A stretch of 64,000 bases of DNA from Alcanivoracaceae bacterium (GTDB lineage: Bacteria > Pseudomonadota > Gammaproteobacteria > Pseudomonadales > Alcanivoracaceae), in NCBI GenBank assembly GCA_029213045.1, contig JARGPN010000009.1:186001-250000 (forward strand), given 5' to 3'. The notes beneath the pieces were generated by a model. The model was given only the letters and a program-made list of their open reading frames with translations, searched no databases and was not told the origin of the DNA. Both the position numbers and the translations under genes were made by a program. Of the stretch, positions 21,860 through 30,968 are shown piece by piece (within the stretch, counting starts at the first letter, position 1; each line of letters opens with the position of its first letter).

Positions 21860-23281
21860 CTAACCAACCACACCCTGTACATTCCACGGCAGTAACTCAT
21901 CAATATCTTCTAGGCCTTTCGCTTGCGGCAACATCGTAAACAATTGTTTTAAATAGGCGTAGGGATCAAGCTCATTCACTTTAGCTGTTTCAATTAAACT
22001 GTATAAGTTTGCACTTGCATGTGCGCCTGTCTGGCTGCTGCCGTCATCGAGGTAGGGGACGAGTCGTGGCCATTGATTGTGCAGATACTGTAGTGCCTTT
22101 CCCAGGGTTGTTTTTGGTGGGGTGTTAGCAAAGGACTTATCCAGCCATTGTTTTAGTGTGTCGATGATGGGCTTGGCCTGCGTCTGCCTTGCTTCAAAAC
22201 GCTCATTAATGCTTTTGTCTTTGTTGAGTTTCTCGATACGGTACAACTTTTGGATAAAGCCCAAGGCAACATCCGCTTTACCGGTTTTCCCTTTGGGCTG
22301 TTGACGCTGTGCATCAATAAATTTCCGGCGTGCGTGCGCCCAGCAACCGAGACGGGTGAGTCGGTTTTCATTACAGACGGCGGCATAACCTTCGTAGCCG
22401 TCAACCATTAAGGCCCCGTTAAAATCAGGCAGTAATTCCTTGGGGATGTCACCACTGCGGCTCGCGCTGTAGTGATATAAAACGATAGGTACACTCGCTT
22501 GCGTGGTTGTCATCACCCACATATAGCTTTGGCTTTGCGCACGCTTACCGGGCTCATTGAGAACCTGAAGAGGTGTTTCATCCATGTGTAAAACGGATTG
22601 TTCGTTAATGAACTCTGACAGCCGATTAATCAGTGGCTGCAACAAACTGCCCATCTTGATCATCCAGTTAGCCAGCGTCGTGCGATCAAGCTCAACGCCA
22701 ATGCGTTTAAAAATAGCAATCTGTCGATATAACGGCAATGCATCGCGGTATTTACTCACCGCGACGTGGGCGAGTAAACCTGGAGACGCGATGGACTTTT
22801 CAATGGGCTGGGCGGGTTTAGGTGCCGTGATTAGATGTTGCTCACAACAAGGGCAGGCATACTTTTTACGTAAGTGACGCAAGACTTTAATCTTGGCAGG
22901 CACGATATCAAGCTGTTCACTGATTTCATTACCGATGCACTTCAATGCAGCGCCGTCGTGCGGACATATCTTCTCGGCTTCGGATAGATCGTGAATAATA
23001 TCTTCACGCGGTAGATCAGATGGGATGGATACGCGTTTCTTCTTTTTGCGGGTATGAGCGGGAACTGTAATCTCTTCAGCGATAGGGTCCTCGATATCAC
23101 TGTCACTTTCTGCTTCGTCAAACAGCTGACCTTGACCCGCAGACTCTTTCTCACTCGATGCGCCAAATTGCTTATGCCGTTGCAGTCGCAGCATCTCTTC
23201 GAGCAGCTTTATACGCTGATCTTTTTGGCTCACTTCTTGTTTAAGAAGTTTATTTTCAGCGAGTAAGTTGGAAGATTGCAT
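21860..23281 (-). CDS. tnpC: IS66 transposase TnpC
   Basis: A 473-aa DDE transposase of IS66. It has a coiled-coil N-terminus (LLAENKLLKQEVSQKDQRIKLLEEML), the zinc-finger-like region KKYACPCCEQH, catalytic Asp contexts LHMDETPLQVL and MVDGYEGYAAV, and ends with DIDELLPWN, the usual IS66 terminus. The final VQGVVG residues come from the IS end itself. The frame is open and the element looks potentially mobile. Confidence 0.92.
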   Translation of the reverse strand: MQSSNLLAENKLLKQEVSQKDQRIKLLEEMLRLQRHKQFGASSEKESAGQGQLFDEAESDSDIEDPIAEEITVPAHTRKKKKRVSIPSDLPREDIIHDLSEAEKICPHDGAALKCIGNEISEQLDIVPAKIKVLRHLRKKYACPCCEQHLITAPKPAQPIEKSIASPGLLAHVAVSKYRDALPLYRQIAIFKRIGVELDRTTLANWMIKMGSLLQPLINRLSEFINEQSVLHMDETPLQVLNEPGKRAQSQSYMWVMTTTQASVPIVLYHYSASRSGDIPKELLPDFNGALMVDGYEGYAAVCNENRLTRLGCWAHARRKFIDAQRQQPKGKTGKADVALGFIQKLYRIEKLNKDKSINERFEARQTQAKPIIDTLKQWLDKSFANTPPKTTLGKALQYLHNQWPRLVPYLDDGSSQTGAHASANLYSLIETAKVNELDPYAYLKQLFTMLPQAKGLEDIDELLPWNVQGVVG

Positions 23282-23304
23282 TCCGCTATTTTACTAGAAA
23301 ATGA

Positions 23305-23661
23305 CTATAATCCCGAGCAATAATTTAATTTTTTATGCGGCTGGAGCCGATCAATATCAAACCCGCGCAGCAGCCAATGAAATTGCTCTTCGGTAAGCGA
23401 GATGATCTCTCGGTCATCTTTACGCGGCCATTTAAATTTCTCTTTCTCCAGGCGCTTGTACCACAAACAAAAGCCACTGCTATCCCAGTACAGTATTTTT
23501 ACTTTGTCTCTTTGCTTGTTACAAAAAACAAACAAGCCTGAGTCAAATAGCGATAACCCCATGCCTTGCTCAACAGTAACGCTGAGGCCGTTAATGGATT
23601 TTCTAAAGTCGACAGGGTTACGGTGTATATAAACAGCCTCGACATCGATAAACATCTTCAT
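23305..23661 (-). CDS. tnpB: IS66 accessory protein TnpB (Orf2)
   Basis: About 118 aa, IS66 Orf2 family (PF05717-like). Shows IHRNPVDFRKSINGL and KILYWDSSGFCLWYKRLEKEKFKWPR, both standard for this family. I chose the ATG at 23661 that overlaps the tnpA stop; an upstream start would lie deep inside tnpA. The product is required for IS66 transposition but its biochemical role is not settled. Confidence 0.9.
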   Translation of the reverse strand: MKMFIDVEAVYIHRNPVDFRKSINGLSVTVEQGMGLSLFDSGLFVFCNKQRDKVKILYWDSSGFCLWYKRLEKEKFKWPRKDDREIISLTEEQFHWLLRGFDIDRLQPHKKLNYCSGL

Positions 23662-23963
23662 GCTAGTGAGGTCATTAATGCAGCAAGCCATTGCGGCGAT
23701 ACATTGACTGGCACTTGCAATCGACTACGACCAATAGTGAGCGTTAGGTCAGATTTATTGATAGTTAGTTGTGAGCCTGTGCGTTGAGCTCGGACGAAGA
23801 CGGATCCTTCGGGAGGTGATGGTTTATTTAGCTGGCCGCGATGGTAATAAAACTTATCGGCATTGATCGTGTTGTCGCGACAAAAAGCCGCTACTGACAA
23901 ACCACTTTTTTGTTGTTCTTCAATCCAGCCTAACCACTGCTGTTTGCTAATCGTTGATTTCAT
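23658..23963 (-). CDS. tnpA: IS66 accessory protein TnpA (Orf1)
   Basis: About 101 aa, IS66 Orf1 type with an N-terminal HTH-like helix pair (QQWLGWIEEQQKSGLSVAAFCRDN) and a basic C-terminus (LTIGRSRLQVPVNVSPQWLAAL). It is the first gene from the right-hand IS66 end and overlaps tnpB by a few bases. The product is presumed DNA-binding and needed for transposition. Confidence 0.88.
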   Translation of the reverse strand: MKSTISKQQWLGWIEEQQKSGLSVAAFCRDNTINADKFYYHRGQLNKPSPPEGSVFVRAQRTGSQLTINKSDLTLTIGRSRLQVPVNVSPQWLAALMTSLA

Positions 23964-24045
23964 GAGGTGCTCCGTTGATGTAGGGAGCGGGAACGATAAC
24001 TGAGATAAGAGACTTTGGTTAGGGTGTGCTTCGTTAGCCGCTTAC

Positions 24046-24597
24046 GATGAAGCGCTCAGGACGCAAGCCATTTTGCCGGACTATTTTTATCTCGGACAAA
24101 CTGTGGAGGCGAATATTCTGGTCGCGAATACCGGCGTTGGACACAACTTTCCAGGAGGGACGATCGATATCAACGAAGCATGGGTATCAATTCAAGTCAC
24201 GGATGCGTCAGGAGAACAATCCTCTCAAGCGGAGATTGTCTCCGCTGACGGTACGGTCGATCCAGCCGCCCACTTTTACCGACCCGGCGCCGTTGATCGT
24301 CACGGCAAACAGCCCTGGCGCCACGATCTGTTTCGGATGATTGGCGAGCATTACCGCAATGTTATTCCGCCCGGCGACACGGACAGCATCCCCATTAAGT
24401 TCGAAGTACCCCAATGGGCACTAGGCCCGTTAACAGTATCTGCACAACTCAATTATCGGAAGTTCACCCAGCGCTATGCATCGTGGGTAACCGGCGATGA
24501 AAACCTGCGCGTACCTGTGGTGGTGATGGCGCAAGATTCAGCGTTACTGCCGACGGTCGTTCGGCCACCGACCGGCAAGAGCTCGGATAGCCATTGA
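24046..24597 (+). pseudogene. C-terminal fragment of a multihaem-cytochrome-like protein
   Basis: The frame enters from the IS66 end without a start codon (DEALRTQAILPDYFYLGQTVEANILVANTGVGHNFPGG...). The GVGHNFPGG...INEAWVSIQVTD pattern is one I know from the beta-domain at the C-terminus of some multihaem c-type cytochromes and related proteins; this is a moderate-confidence reading. No CxxCH haem motif remains in the fragment. The gene was decapitated at the IS66 joint. Confidence 0.5.
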
Positions 24598-24760
24598 CTG
24601 TATGCCCACATACCCCAGAGCATTTGCGATAAAATGCCACCAAAACCAGCCCTTCTCGCCTTCATTATGATCAAACAGCGGCAACGAGTGGGCACCTGCT
24701 GACTACTTAAACGGACTGCGTGGAGGTCAAACAGATGATGAACTGAATCGCCATCAGATC

Positions 24761-25108
24761 TCTAGACACTTTCCAGCCGCTCTTGGTTACGCCTTTCATA
24801 CTCTACCGGCGACAACTCAACTGCTCATTAGAGCTGTGACGTCGACGGCTATTATAGAACACCTGTAAATAATCAAAGATGTCTGCCCGAGCCATATCTA
24901 GGCGGGGATAAATCTTTCGCTTTACCCTCTCCCGTTTTAGTAGCTGAAAGAAGCTTTCAGCGATGGCGTTGTAGTGGCAGTTACCTCGTCGGCTCATGCT
25001 CCCTTCCAGGCAGTGCGCTGTTAGAATCGTGGCTGGTGTACTGGCTGCCTTGGTCAGAGTGAACAACCACCTTGCCATGTCTGACGAATGCATCTTCAAT
25101 TTATCCAC
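24761..25108 (-). pseudogene. IS3-family (IS51/IS150-like) transposase remnant
   Basis: Decayed end of an IS3 OrfB: LTAHCLEGSMSRRGNCHYNAIAESFFQLLKRERVKRKIYPRLDMARADIFDYLQVFYNSRRRHSSNEQL. The final VEYERRNQ part continues in another frame after a frameshift near 24815. The first catalytic Asp region is missing and the DDE spacing is disrupted. It is unrelated to the IS3 remnant at 21138-21851. Confidence 0.8.
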
Positions 25109-25152
25109 GAATATTTACTCTTCTAAAGTTCGATCACTGATTCCAACCTTGG

Positions 25153-27504
25153 CTATGCACGCACTCGGACAGGGATTCTAGCTTCAAGCCTAGCCTTGAT
25201 TCTTGTATAGAGTTGAGCTTGCTGATTTTCTTTGTCACGCAGACTGACCAGAAGTGAATAATCTTCCTCACTGCTACATAAGTTTTCACCCCATGGAAAA
25301 TCGTTACGCGTGACGACGACAAACAGTTTTTGCTTACGTAATGTGGAATTAGCACTAAATGTTTTGAACTGCCAAAAGTCTGCCTGAACTGTTCCCTTGC
25401 TTCGAGCAGACTGCCCAACAGCAGCACCGCTCAGCTCCTTTATATTCTGGTGATTTTCCTTATTGGTAGCCTTGTTAAACATAGTGGTGACATGCTCAAT
25501 GTCGCGTGCGGCCACCAGCCTGAAGTCTATTCGTGATGCTCGGTATTTAATGCGAGTTGAGCGAACAGGTGGTGTGTAGGCCAAGGCAACACCTATTTCC
25601 CGCACACGCTTTTTTCCACCGCTGGTAAACTCTGGTGGTACAGGTATCTCGTAAAAGTGGTGCCGCTTATTCTCGATTTTTCCATCCGATATCAATGTCA
25701 CCGCATTTTCCAGCGAACGATGCAATGACGCCTCATCAACGCTTCCATAACCACAGATACGCCTGAGAGCTTTACTATCGGCTATAAGTTCTCGGCTAGA
25801 CGTTGGGGTTGCCGCATTTAGGCAGAGCTGGGCACGCATGAAGTTAGCCGTAGCATTCGGATATTCGTGCAGCACAGAGGCTGCTAAATGCGCGAGCTGT
25901 GGTGCAGCCATGCTAGTGCCTACGTCGGCCACAAACGGGAGGCCGGTTACGAACTTATGGTTTGCTGAAACGACTCCCAGACCCGAACCGCGCTCCGTGA
26001 GTGAATGCCCCGCTCGCGTATTGATTGCCCAATTACCACCATGAGCCACAAGCTCTGGCTTGATAGCCCCGTCTACTGAAAAACCTCCCCGGGTGAAGGG
26101 CGAAGGCTGATCAGGCTGGGCTATTGGAATTTCTGATGGATCGTGTGTATGCGTTTGGCTGTTGTGTGTTTGATTATGACGCGCCAAGCTGCCAACGGTT
26201 AGCACGTTCAACGCCGGCGCAGGCTCAATGATTCGCCACGCATCATCAGATAAATAATGCGGATAGTTATCTCGCCACGCCAATCCATCGGGAGAATCCT
26301 CCCCAATACGATGGTTGCCCGCTGCAACAATGAACAACACTCCCAGTTCTCTCGAGAGATTATCAAGGGTTACAGAGAGTCCTTTTAGATGACCTCCATG
26401 ATAGGGCTTGTTGGCATCGCCAAATGAGAGGTTGAAGACCCGACAGCCGCGCTCTCCGGAAAAATAGCGCACTGCCTCTTCTATGTGATTCTCGACAAAG
26501 CCGGTCGAATTTTCGTTTTCCTTATCCAGAACTCTGCCACTAAATAGGCGTAAGGTGGGAACAAAAGCTCCCGCTCGCAAACTACGCTCAAAGTCACCAT
26601 ACAAAGCCAAACCAGCAACATGGGTACCATGGCCATTTTCATCACTTGCATCCTCTCCTGGCAAAAAGCTTTTGGCTTCCCCTACAGCAGCTTTTAGTAA
26701 TGGGTGCCCCGAAGCAATGCCACTATCTAAAACAGCCACACCCGGTGCCAATTTGCCTGGATGGACAATCTCGGGAAAGTCCTGAACATGCTGAAAAATG
26801 ACAGAGCGTTCCAGTCCAAAGCTGGGCGGCAGATCAACAGAACGTACATCACGATGCCTGAGTAACAGACCAGCCTGATTTACATCGCAAAGCACACGGT
26901 ATAGCGTCAATCCTGACCGTTTAACTTGGTCCTTCTTTTCAATGCTCTGCTGAAGCAACCACTGCTCGAACGTAACGCACTCCTGATTACGCGCTTGATC
27001 ATTATCCTCTAATGGCCACAGTTCGACATCCAGCAAAAATTGATCTGATTCGGGGAGCCCCTGATTTATTAACGCCCAGCCTTTACGGTTTTCGGCATTC
27101 CAGCCATCCACACTTTGTAGCGCATAAATTACCTGCTTGTTGGTAACATCCCCCCCATCAGCCATAGTGGTGAGTCGCGCTTCGAATTGGGTGAGCGCCG
27201 CGTTACTGGCAAAGCCGATAACGACGGTTTCTTTCTCCTGGCTGACAAACTCGATTTCTCGTGAAATCTTGCGTAAATCATCCGGGTTGAATCCTTTCTC
27301 TACAGAAAACCGAAACAGCTTTCGATCATCAAAGCCGCCCAAATTCTCTGAAGCTTGTACTTTGGCGGCGGTCAGTTTTCCCAGTAACCCTCTGCCATGA
27401 CCACGAACGTCAGGTGGCGGCCGTTGCGGCTTGTTATTCCCCGAGCGTTTTTCATTAATTGGCGACTCTCGCCTAATTGAGAGATGGGGGAAATTTTCTT
27501 CCAT
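25153..27504 (-). CDS. ietS: S8 subtilisin-like serine protease, IetS-type
   Basis: A 783-aa cytoplasmic subtilase (no signal peptide). The catalytic triad is complete: Asp260 (VAVLDSG), His292 (GHGTHVAG), Ser531 (GTSMAAP), with oxyanion Asn397 (AAGNH). A ~230-residue N-terminal region and a ~180-residue C-terminal region flank the protease. It follows the AAA ATPase gene by only 6 bp. Paired AAA ATPase and subtilase genes are known as ietAS, described as a plasmid incompatibility/stability locus and later listed among antiphage systems. By that analogy the ATPase controls the protease; the target is unknown. Confidence 0.85.
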   Translation of the reverse strand: MEENFPHLSIRRESPINEKRSGNNKPQRPPPDVRGHGRGLLGKLTAAKVQASENLGGFDDRKLFRFSVEKGFNPDDLRKISREIEFVSQEKETVVIGFASNAALTQFEARLTTMADGGDVTNKQVIYALQSVDGWNAENRKGWALINQGLPESDQFLLDVELWPLEDNDQARNQECVTFEQWLLQQSIEKKDQVKRSGLTLYRVLCDVNQAGLLLRHRDVRSVDLPPSFGLERSVIFQHVQDFPEIVHPGKLAPGVAVLDSGIASGHPLLKAAVGEAKSFLPGEDASDENGHGTHVAGLALYGDFERSLRAGAFVPTLRLFSGRVLDKENENSTGFVENHIEEAVRYFSGERGCRVFNLSFGDANKPYHGGHLKGLSVTLDNLSRELGVLFIVAAGNHRIGEDSPDGLAWRDNYPHYLSDDAWRIIEPAPALNVLTVGSLARHNQTHNSQTHTHDPSEIPIAQPDQPSPFTRGGFSVDGAIKPELVAHGGNWAINTRAGHSLTERGSGLGVVSANHKFVTGLPFVADVGTSMAAPQLAHLAASVLHEYPNATANFMRAQLCLNAATPTSSRELIADSKALRRICGYGSVDEASLHRSLENAVTLISDGKIENKRHHFYEIPVPPEFTSGGKKRVREIGVALAYTPPVRSTRIKYRASRIDFRLVAARDIEHVTTMFNKATNKENHQNIKELSGAAVGQSARSKGTVQADFWQFKTFSANSTLRKQKLFVVVTRNDFPWGENLCSSEEDYSLLVSLRDKENQQAQLYTRIKARLEARIPVRVRA

Positions 27505-27510
27505 GATAAA

Positions 27511-28506
27511 TTAGTTCCTCTGGGTACGTGATTTCCGAGCATCTTCGCGACGAATCGCAGACTCCAAATGGCGCTCGCTAAGGAAATCCTTGCCAGACAA
27601 GACCATATCTTTTGCAGCACGGCGCAGAACACGCTCTACATCAGCATGACTTAAGCCTTTAAACAGCCCTACTATACGGGCATCTTCAATTTCAAATTCC
27701 CGCCGAAGCCCTCGAAGTTTGACAGACAGTAAACGTCGCAATTGCTCCAAATTTGGAGATTCAAAAATCATAACCTCGTCAAACCTCCGCCATATTGCTG
27801 AATCCAGCATGCGTTCATGATTTGTAGCTGCCACTAAAATGCTTTTGCCTTCATAGGCATCCAGCATCTGAAGAAAGGCATTTACTACACGCTTGAGCTC
27901 GCCATGCTCAGAGTCATCGGAGCGTTCTTTTGCCAGCGCATCAAATTCATCAAACAGAACCACCATCGGAATAGTGGAGATGAAGTCGAAAACCTGGCGA
28001 AGATTAGCTGCAGTCTCACCGAGTAACGAGGACACAACGCTGTCAATTCTGATGATAGCCAGTGGTAATCCAAGTTCACTTGCCAACACTTCAGCTGTTA
28101 ACGTTTTTCCGCATCCTGGCGGCCCACAGAAAAGCAGCCTATCCGCTGGGCGCAGCCCATAGCTTCTCAAATTTTCTACCCGGTGGTGCTCCTGTAAGAC
28201 CTCCTCAATAAGGGAGGCATTGTCGTCTGATAACACAACATCTTCGATACGCCTTACAGGCTCTTTGATCTCAAGTAGCTGTAAATTTCGCTCCTTATCC
28301 TTTGGCAGGCGATCATTGAGCACAGAGTGCATAGAGGGAACCGAGTTTCGACGACCATAAAGGACTTTTTCAAGGTCGTTAGCCAGTAAGTGGTGATTCT
28401 TGGTTCGCTCTTCTTTGATCAGCTGCTCGGATACACGTTTAAACGCCTCGTGATTTCCTTCAGCCCCAGTTTTGACCAGCTGTCTGAGTAATTTGGCTGA
28501 GGCCAT
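27511..28506 (-). CDS. ietA: AAA+ ATPase, IetA-type partner of the subtilase
   Basis: A 331-aa AAA+ protein of the classic-clade type. Walker A GPPGCGKT is at 128-135, Walker B VVLFDEFDAL with D186/E187, sensor-1 Asn229 (AATNHERM), and an arginine pair WRRFDE at 240-241. The ~95-residue N-terminal helical region probably senses or binds a partner. It is the first gene of the two-gene unit with the subtilase. Together they form an intact candidate defence or addiction module beside decayed defence genes. Confidence 0.85.
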   Translation of the reverse strand: MASAKLLRQLVKTGAEGNHEAFKRVSEQLIKEERTKNHHLLANDLEKVLYGRRNSVPSMHSVLNDRLPKDKERNLQLLEIKEPVRRIEDVVLSDDNASLIEEVLQEHHRVENLRSYGLRPADRLLFCGPPGCGKTLTAEVLASELGLPLAIIRIDSVVSSLLGETAANLRQVFDFISTIPMVVLFDEFDALAKERSDDSEHGELKRVVNAFLQMLDAYEGKSILVAATNHERMLDSAIWRRFDEVMIFESPNLEQLRRLLSVKLRGLRREFEIEDARIVGLFKGLSHADVERVLRRAAKDMVLSGKDFLSERHLESAIRREDARKSRTQRN

Positions 28507-28545
28507 TTGTGTTCTCCAAGATTGGCTCCGATTAAGGCTAGATTA

Positions 28546-28926
28546 TCACCCAACATCCGACACCAAAATTTTTAATTTCAATTCGTTAAGGTTATCGAGC
28601 TCAACTTTCACCTGCCGCAAGCTGCTATTGATGTCCACTTTGCGGTTGAGCTGCTTCTCCAGCTCTAGTGCGGACTGAATCTTAACCAACTCGCGATCTT
28701 TGGCGTGAATCTGGCTCATACGCTCCAATAACGCAACAAAACTCTCATCAGATCGAGAAGCTAAAGGTCTCAGTCAGCGCAGGTATTTCTCGTACAGCAC
28801 GCCAAGATTAAGCGCCACAGGCAATGAACTACGCTCCGTTTCCGTCGGCTGCCAATCACTGGCGATACCCCCCGGGGTATGATCCCGCTAGTCAAATAGG
28901 GCATCTTTACTGACCTGTTCGCTCAT
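28546..28926 (-). pseudogene. DUF4391-type protein remnant
   Basis: From an ATG at 28926 (MSEQVSKDALFD) the frame hits a TAG, then shows the late part of a DUF4391 protein: SDWQPTETERSS, LNLGVLYEKYLR, another stop (TGA), and finally SFVALLERMSQIHAKDRELVKIQSAL...LEKQLNRKVDINSSLRQVKVELDNL. The middle ~100 residues are missing. A 16-bp inverted repeat (ATACCCC/GGGGTAT, 28865-28880) lies at the deletion point. The ATG overlaps the stop of the helicase relic, so both were one operon. DUF4391 genes accompany helicase/methylase restriction-like clusters. Confidence 0.65.
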
Positions 28927-29723
28927 TCTTGCGACTCCGGCTTGATGACGATGAAAGATAGTGGCTCGAAGTCATCAAGCCCATTAATAGTATTCGTGAG
29001 CGCAGTGGTACGGTTAAAAAAAGGCCCGGACCGCTGGGAGTAGCTGATCAAGGCCTCTCCATGCACTGCGAGCCAAATCGAGCAGACTCTTGACCTGAAT
29101 GTGGTCGTTCAACACCTGGCCATCGTAGCTGATATATACCAAGTAGTAGGGATGTAGCAGATTATGGGCAGGCAAATGAGACGCAGAGTTGATTTCGCCA
29201 TTGCCGTTACGCCGCGTAAAAATAAAGCTAGGCTCCAGCCCCTTAGCAAGGCTGACCGGAATCACTGTGTGAAGGCCATTGGCTTTCACATAGTTGAGCT
29301 GGTCCATGCGGAAGTCATTGAGCCCGAGGTCTGTGATAGCAACTCCGGTTTTCAGATCTTCCAGCTCAATCACTTCTTCTGCAGCCTACGTAGTTGTTCC
29401 TTGCGGTAAGCCACGTAGTTAGCCTAGACGGAGATTACATTGTCGTCGCCGGTTGCAGTAACATCAACGATGGTCATGCGGCTTTCCACCAGCTCTTTAA
29501 GATTAATCCATTCATCCAGGGAGATGTCTGGCCAGAAAATGACCAGCCGAATGCTATGATTAGGAGGGCCGGTTCGGTCGACCTGACCAAAGCGCTGGAT
29601 GATGAGTACCGGATTCCAGCGGATGTCGTAATTGATCAGATGATCACAATCTTGCAGGTTTTGGCGTTTGGAGGTGCAATCGGTTGCTATCAGCAAGTCG
29701 GTTTCACCGAGCTCTTCAGGCAT
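28923..29723 (-). pseudogene. Helicase C-terminal remnant of a restriction-like defence locus
   Basis: Part 1 (29424-29723) is helicase motif V-VI: DLLIATDCTSKRQNLQDCDHLINYDIRWNPVLIIQRFGQVDRTG, where the usual QRxGRxxR is now QRFGQVDR. A TAG follows SV near 29424, then a frameshift leads into part 2 (29014-29373: VIELEDLKTGVAITDLGLNDFRMDQLNYV...). Its terminal residues (LDDFEPLSFIVIKPESQE) end at 28923. The N-terminal helicase half is absent. With the DUF4391 relic this is the tail of a lost SNF2-like helicase system. Confidence 0.75.
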
Positions 29724-29970
29724 AACTGATGACTTTTTTTGGCTTTAGGCGCAAAAGAGGGTGAGCTCTTCCTAAAAGTCATAATGTTGCCGCTGGGTGC
29801 GACTCTGCAAAGTAGACTTTGGTCCAACTTGGCCTGTAATTCTGGCACAATGGAGGCTACAGCCTTCCTCTAGAAGTGGCGCCAAAAGAAGACTCTAGAT
29901 AATTTTAGCTACATACCACCCTCCTGAGCCGCGCCAAGACTGCGTCCATTCACTCAGGAGTTATCCGTTC

Positions 29971-30306
29971 ATGATCATCAAATGCCCTAGCTGCGACTCT
30001 ATAAAGGTCCAGGCAACCCACCATGGCCGCCAAGTTTTCGGCACCGTTGGCACCGTGGCCGGTGTAGCATCTGGCGTATCCGCTGCCACATCTGGCGCTC
30101 GTGTCGGCGCAACGATTGGCGCCATTACCGGGCCGACAGGCTCAATGCTTGGCGGTGTTGCTGGTGCCTTGCTCGGCGGTCTGGTCGGCGGTGTTGCTGG
30201 CGGGACGGTGGGCACCACGCTCGGCGATCTCGTCGATGAGACCATCCTCGACAACCTGCATTGCCTCAATTGTGGCCACCGTTTCAGCGTGGATACAGAA
30301 GACTAA
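29971..30306 (+). CDS. Zinc-ribbon protein with inserted glycine-zipper hairpin
   Basis: A 111-aa protein. It begins CPSC (Cys5/Cys8) and ends CLNC (Cys98/Cys101) plus GHRF, the two knuckles of a zinc ribbon. They are separated by about 85 residues dominated by Gly, Ala, Val and Thr in GxxxG-like repeats (GVASGVSAATSGARVGATIGAITG, GGVAGALLGGLVGG). That region would form a membrane hairpin or an oligomeric glycine zipper. It lies just upstream of radC, after a 240-bp spacer, and is followed by a strong terminator. I know no function; a membrane-tethered zinc-ribbon is the simplest picture. Confidence 0.7.
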   Translation: MIIKCPSCDSIKVQATHHGRQVFGTVGTVAGVASGVSAATSGARVGATIGAITGPTGSMLGGVAGALLGGLVGGVAGGTVGTTLGDLVDETILDNLHCLNCGHRFSVDTED

Positions 30307-30331
30307 ATCTCTTTTGATCTTGCCTCTTTTC

Positions 30332-30355
30332 AGCCCGCCTCGTGCGGGCTTTTTT
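30332..30355 (+). terminator. Rho-independent terminator/hairpin before radC
   Basis: A stem AGCCCGC / GCGGGCT with loop CTCGT is followed by six T (30350-30355). The ribosome site and ATG of radC come only about 17 bp later, so the hairpin also forms part of the radC leader. Confidence 0.8.
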
Positions 30356-30371
30356 GTTGCTGGAGAACGCT

Positions 30372-30866
30372 ATGTCCAAACCAATTTTTGTGAAGAACGA
30401 CCAAGGCCTGTATCGGGTCAAAGGTTATGTCAGCCCTGATCAGTTGGTACAAATCGCTGCCGATATTCTTCTGGAGAATCTCGCCGGAAAAGAAAACCTT
30501 ACTCGCCCTGAGGATGCCGCTCGGTTCCTGCAGCTGTCTCTCGCTCAAGAAAAGAACGAACACTTTTCGGTATTGTTTCTAAACAACAAGCATCAGGTGT
30601 TGTGCTTCGAACGACTTTTCAGCGGCACCATTGACGGTGCGGCTGTTTACCCTCGGGTTGTTGCGCAGAAGGCGCTGGAGCATAACGCTGCTGCAGTGAT
30701 CTTTGCCCACAACCACCCTTCGGACAACTGCGAACCTTCTGAAGCCGATCGAAGCATTACCTTACGGCTGAAGGAAGCTCTGTCGATGATCGACGTCCGC
30801 GTTCTTGACCATTTCGTTGTCTCTCGCAGCAGCTGGGTCAGCTTGGCCGAACGCGGCTGGATCTGA
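30372..30866 (+). CDS. radC: RadC-family JAB/MPN domain protein
   Basis: A 164-aa RadC-like protein with the JAMM-type core [22 protein letters not shown] (H-x-H ... S...D) and the usual end SLAERGWI. It is shorter than chromosomal RadC (~220 aa) because it lacks the HhH N-terminus. That is typical of copies carried on mobile elements. The start at 30372 follows ctggagaacgct; an in-frame upstream start lies inside the terminator. RadC's biochemical role is unsettled. A 60-codon 3' fragment of a close relative lies at 11487-11668. Confidence 0.9.
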   Translation: MSKPIFVKNDQGLYRVKGYVSPDQLVQIAADILLENLAGKENLTRPEDAARFLQLSLAQEKNEHFSVLFLNNKHQVLCFERLFSGTIDGAAVYPRVVAQKALEHNAAAVIFAHNHPSDNCEPSEADRSITLRLKEALSMIDVRVLDHFVVSRSSWVSLAERGWI

Positions 30867-30968
30867 GATCAACCTTCTGGCACTCCGCCGCCATTAATAC
30901 CTTCAAATCAATCCTATTTTGCCCTTCCTTTGCGGACGGGTGTTTATGCCATTTACAGGAGAACAACC

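Larger units (their letters stand above)
21852..24045 (-). mobile_element. Complete IS66-family insertion sequence
   Basis: A 2194-bp element with three ORFs (tnpA, tnpB, tnpC). Its ends are imperfect inverted repeats starting GTAAGCG: the left end at 21852 and the right end at 24045 match at 22 of 25 positions, including CTAAC and CACACCCT. IS66 elements normally make an 8-bp target duplication. The flanks here (GTAGCGTC on the left, GATGAAGC on the right) do not match. The element therefore sits on a rearranged site: the IS3 gene on the left and a cytochrome-like gene on the right are both cut at its ends. Confidence 0.92.

Noticed and set aside
21852..21903. An ORF start that would give the IS3 transposase a new N-terminus
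   Set aside because: These codons are the IS66 terminal repeat and the tail of tnpC; the joint is accidental.
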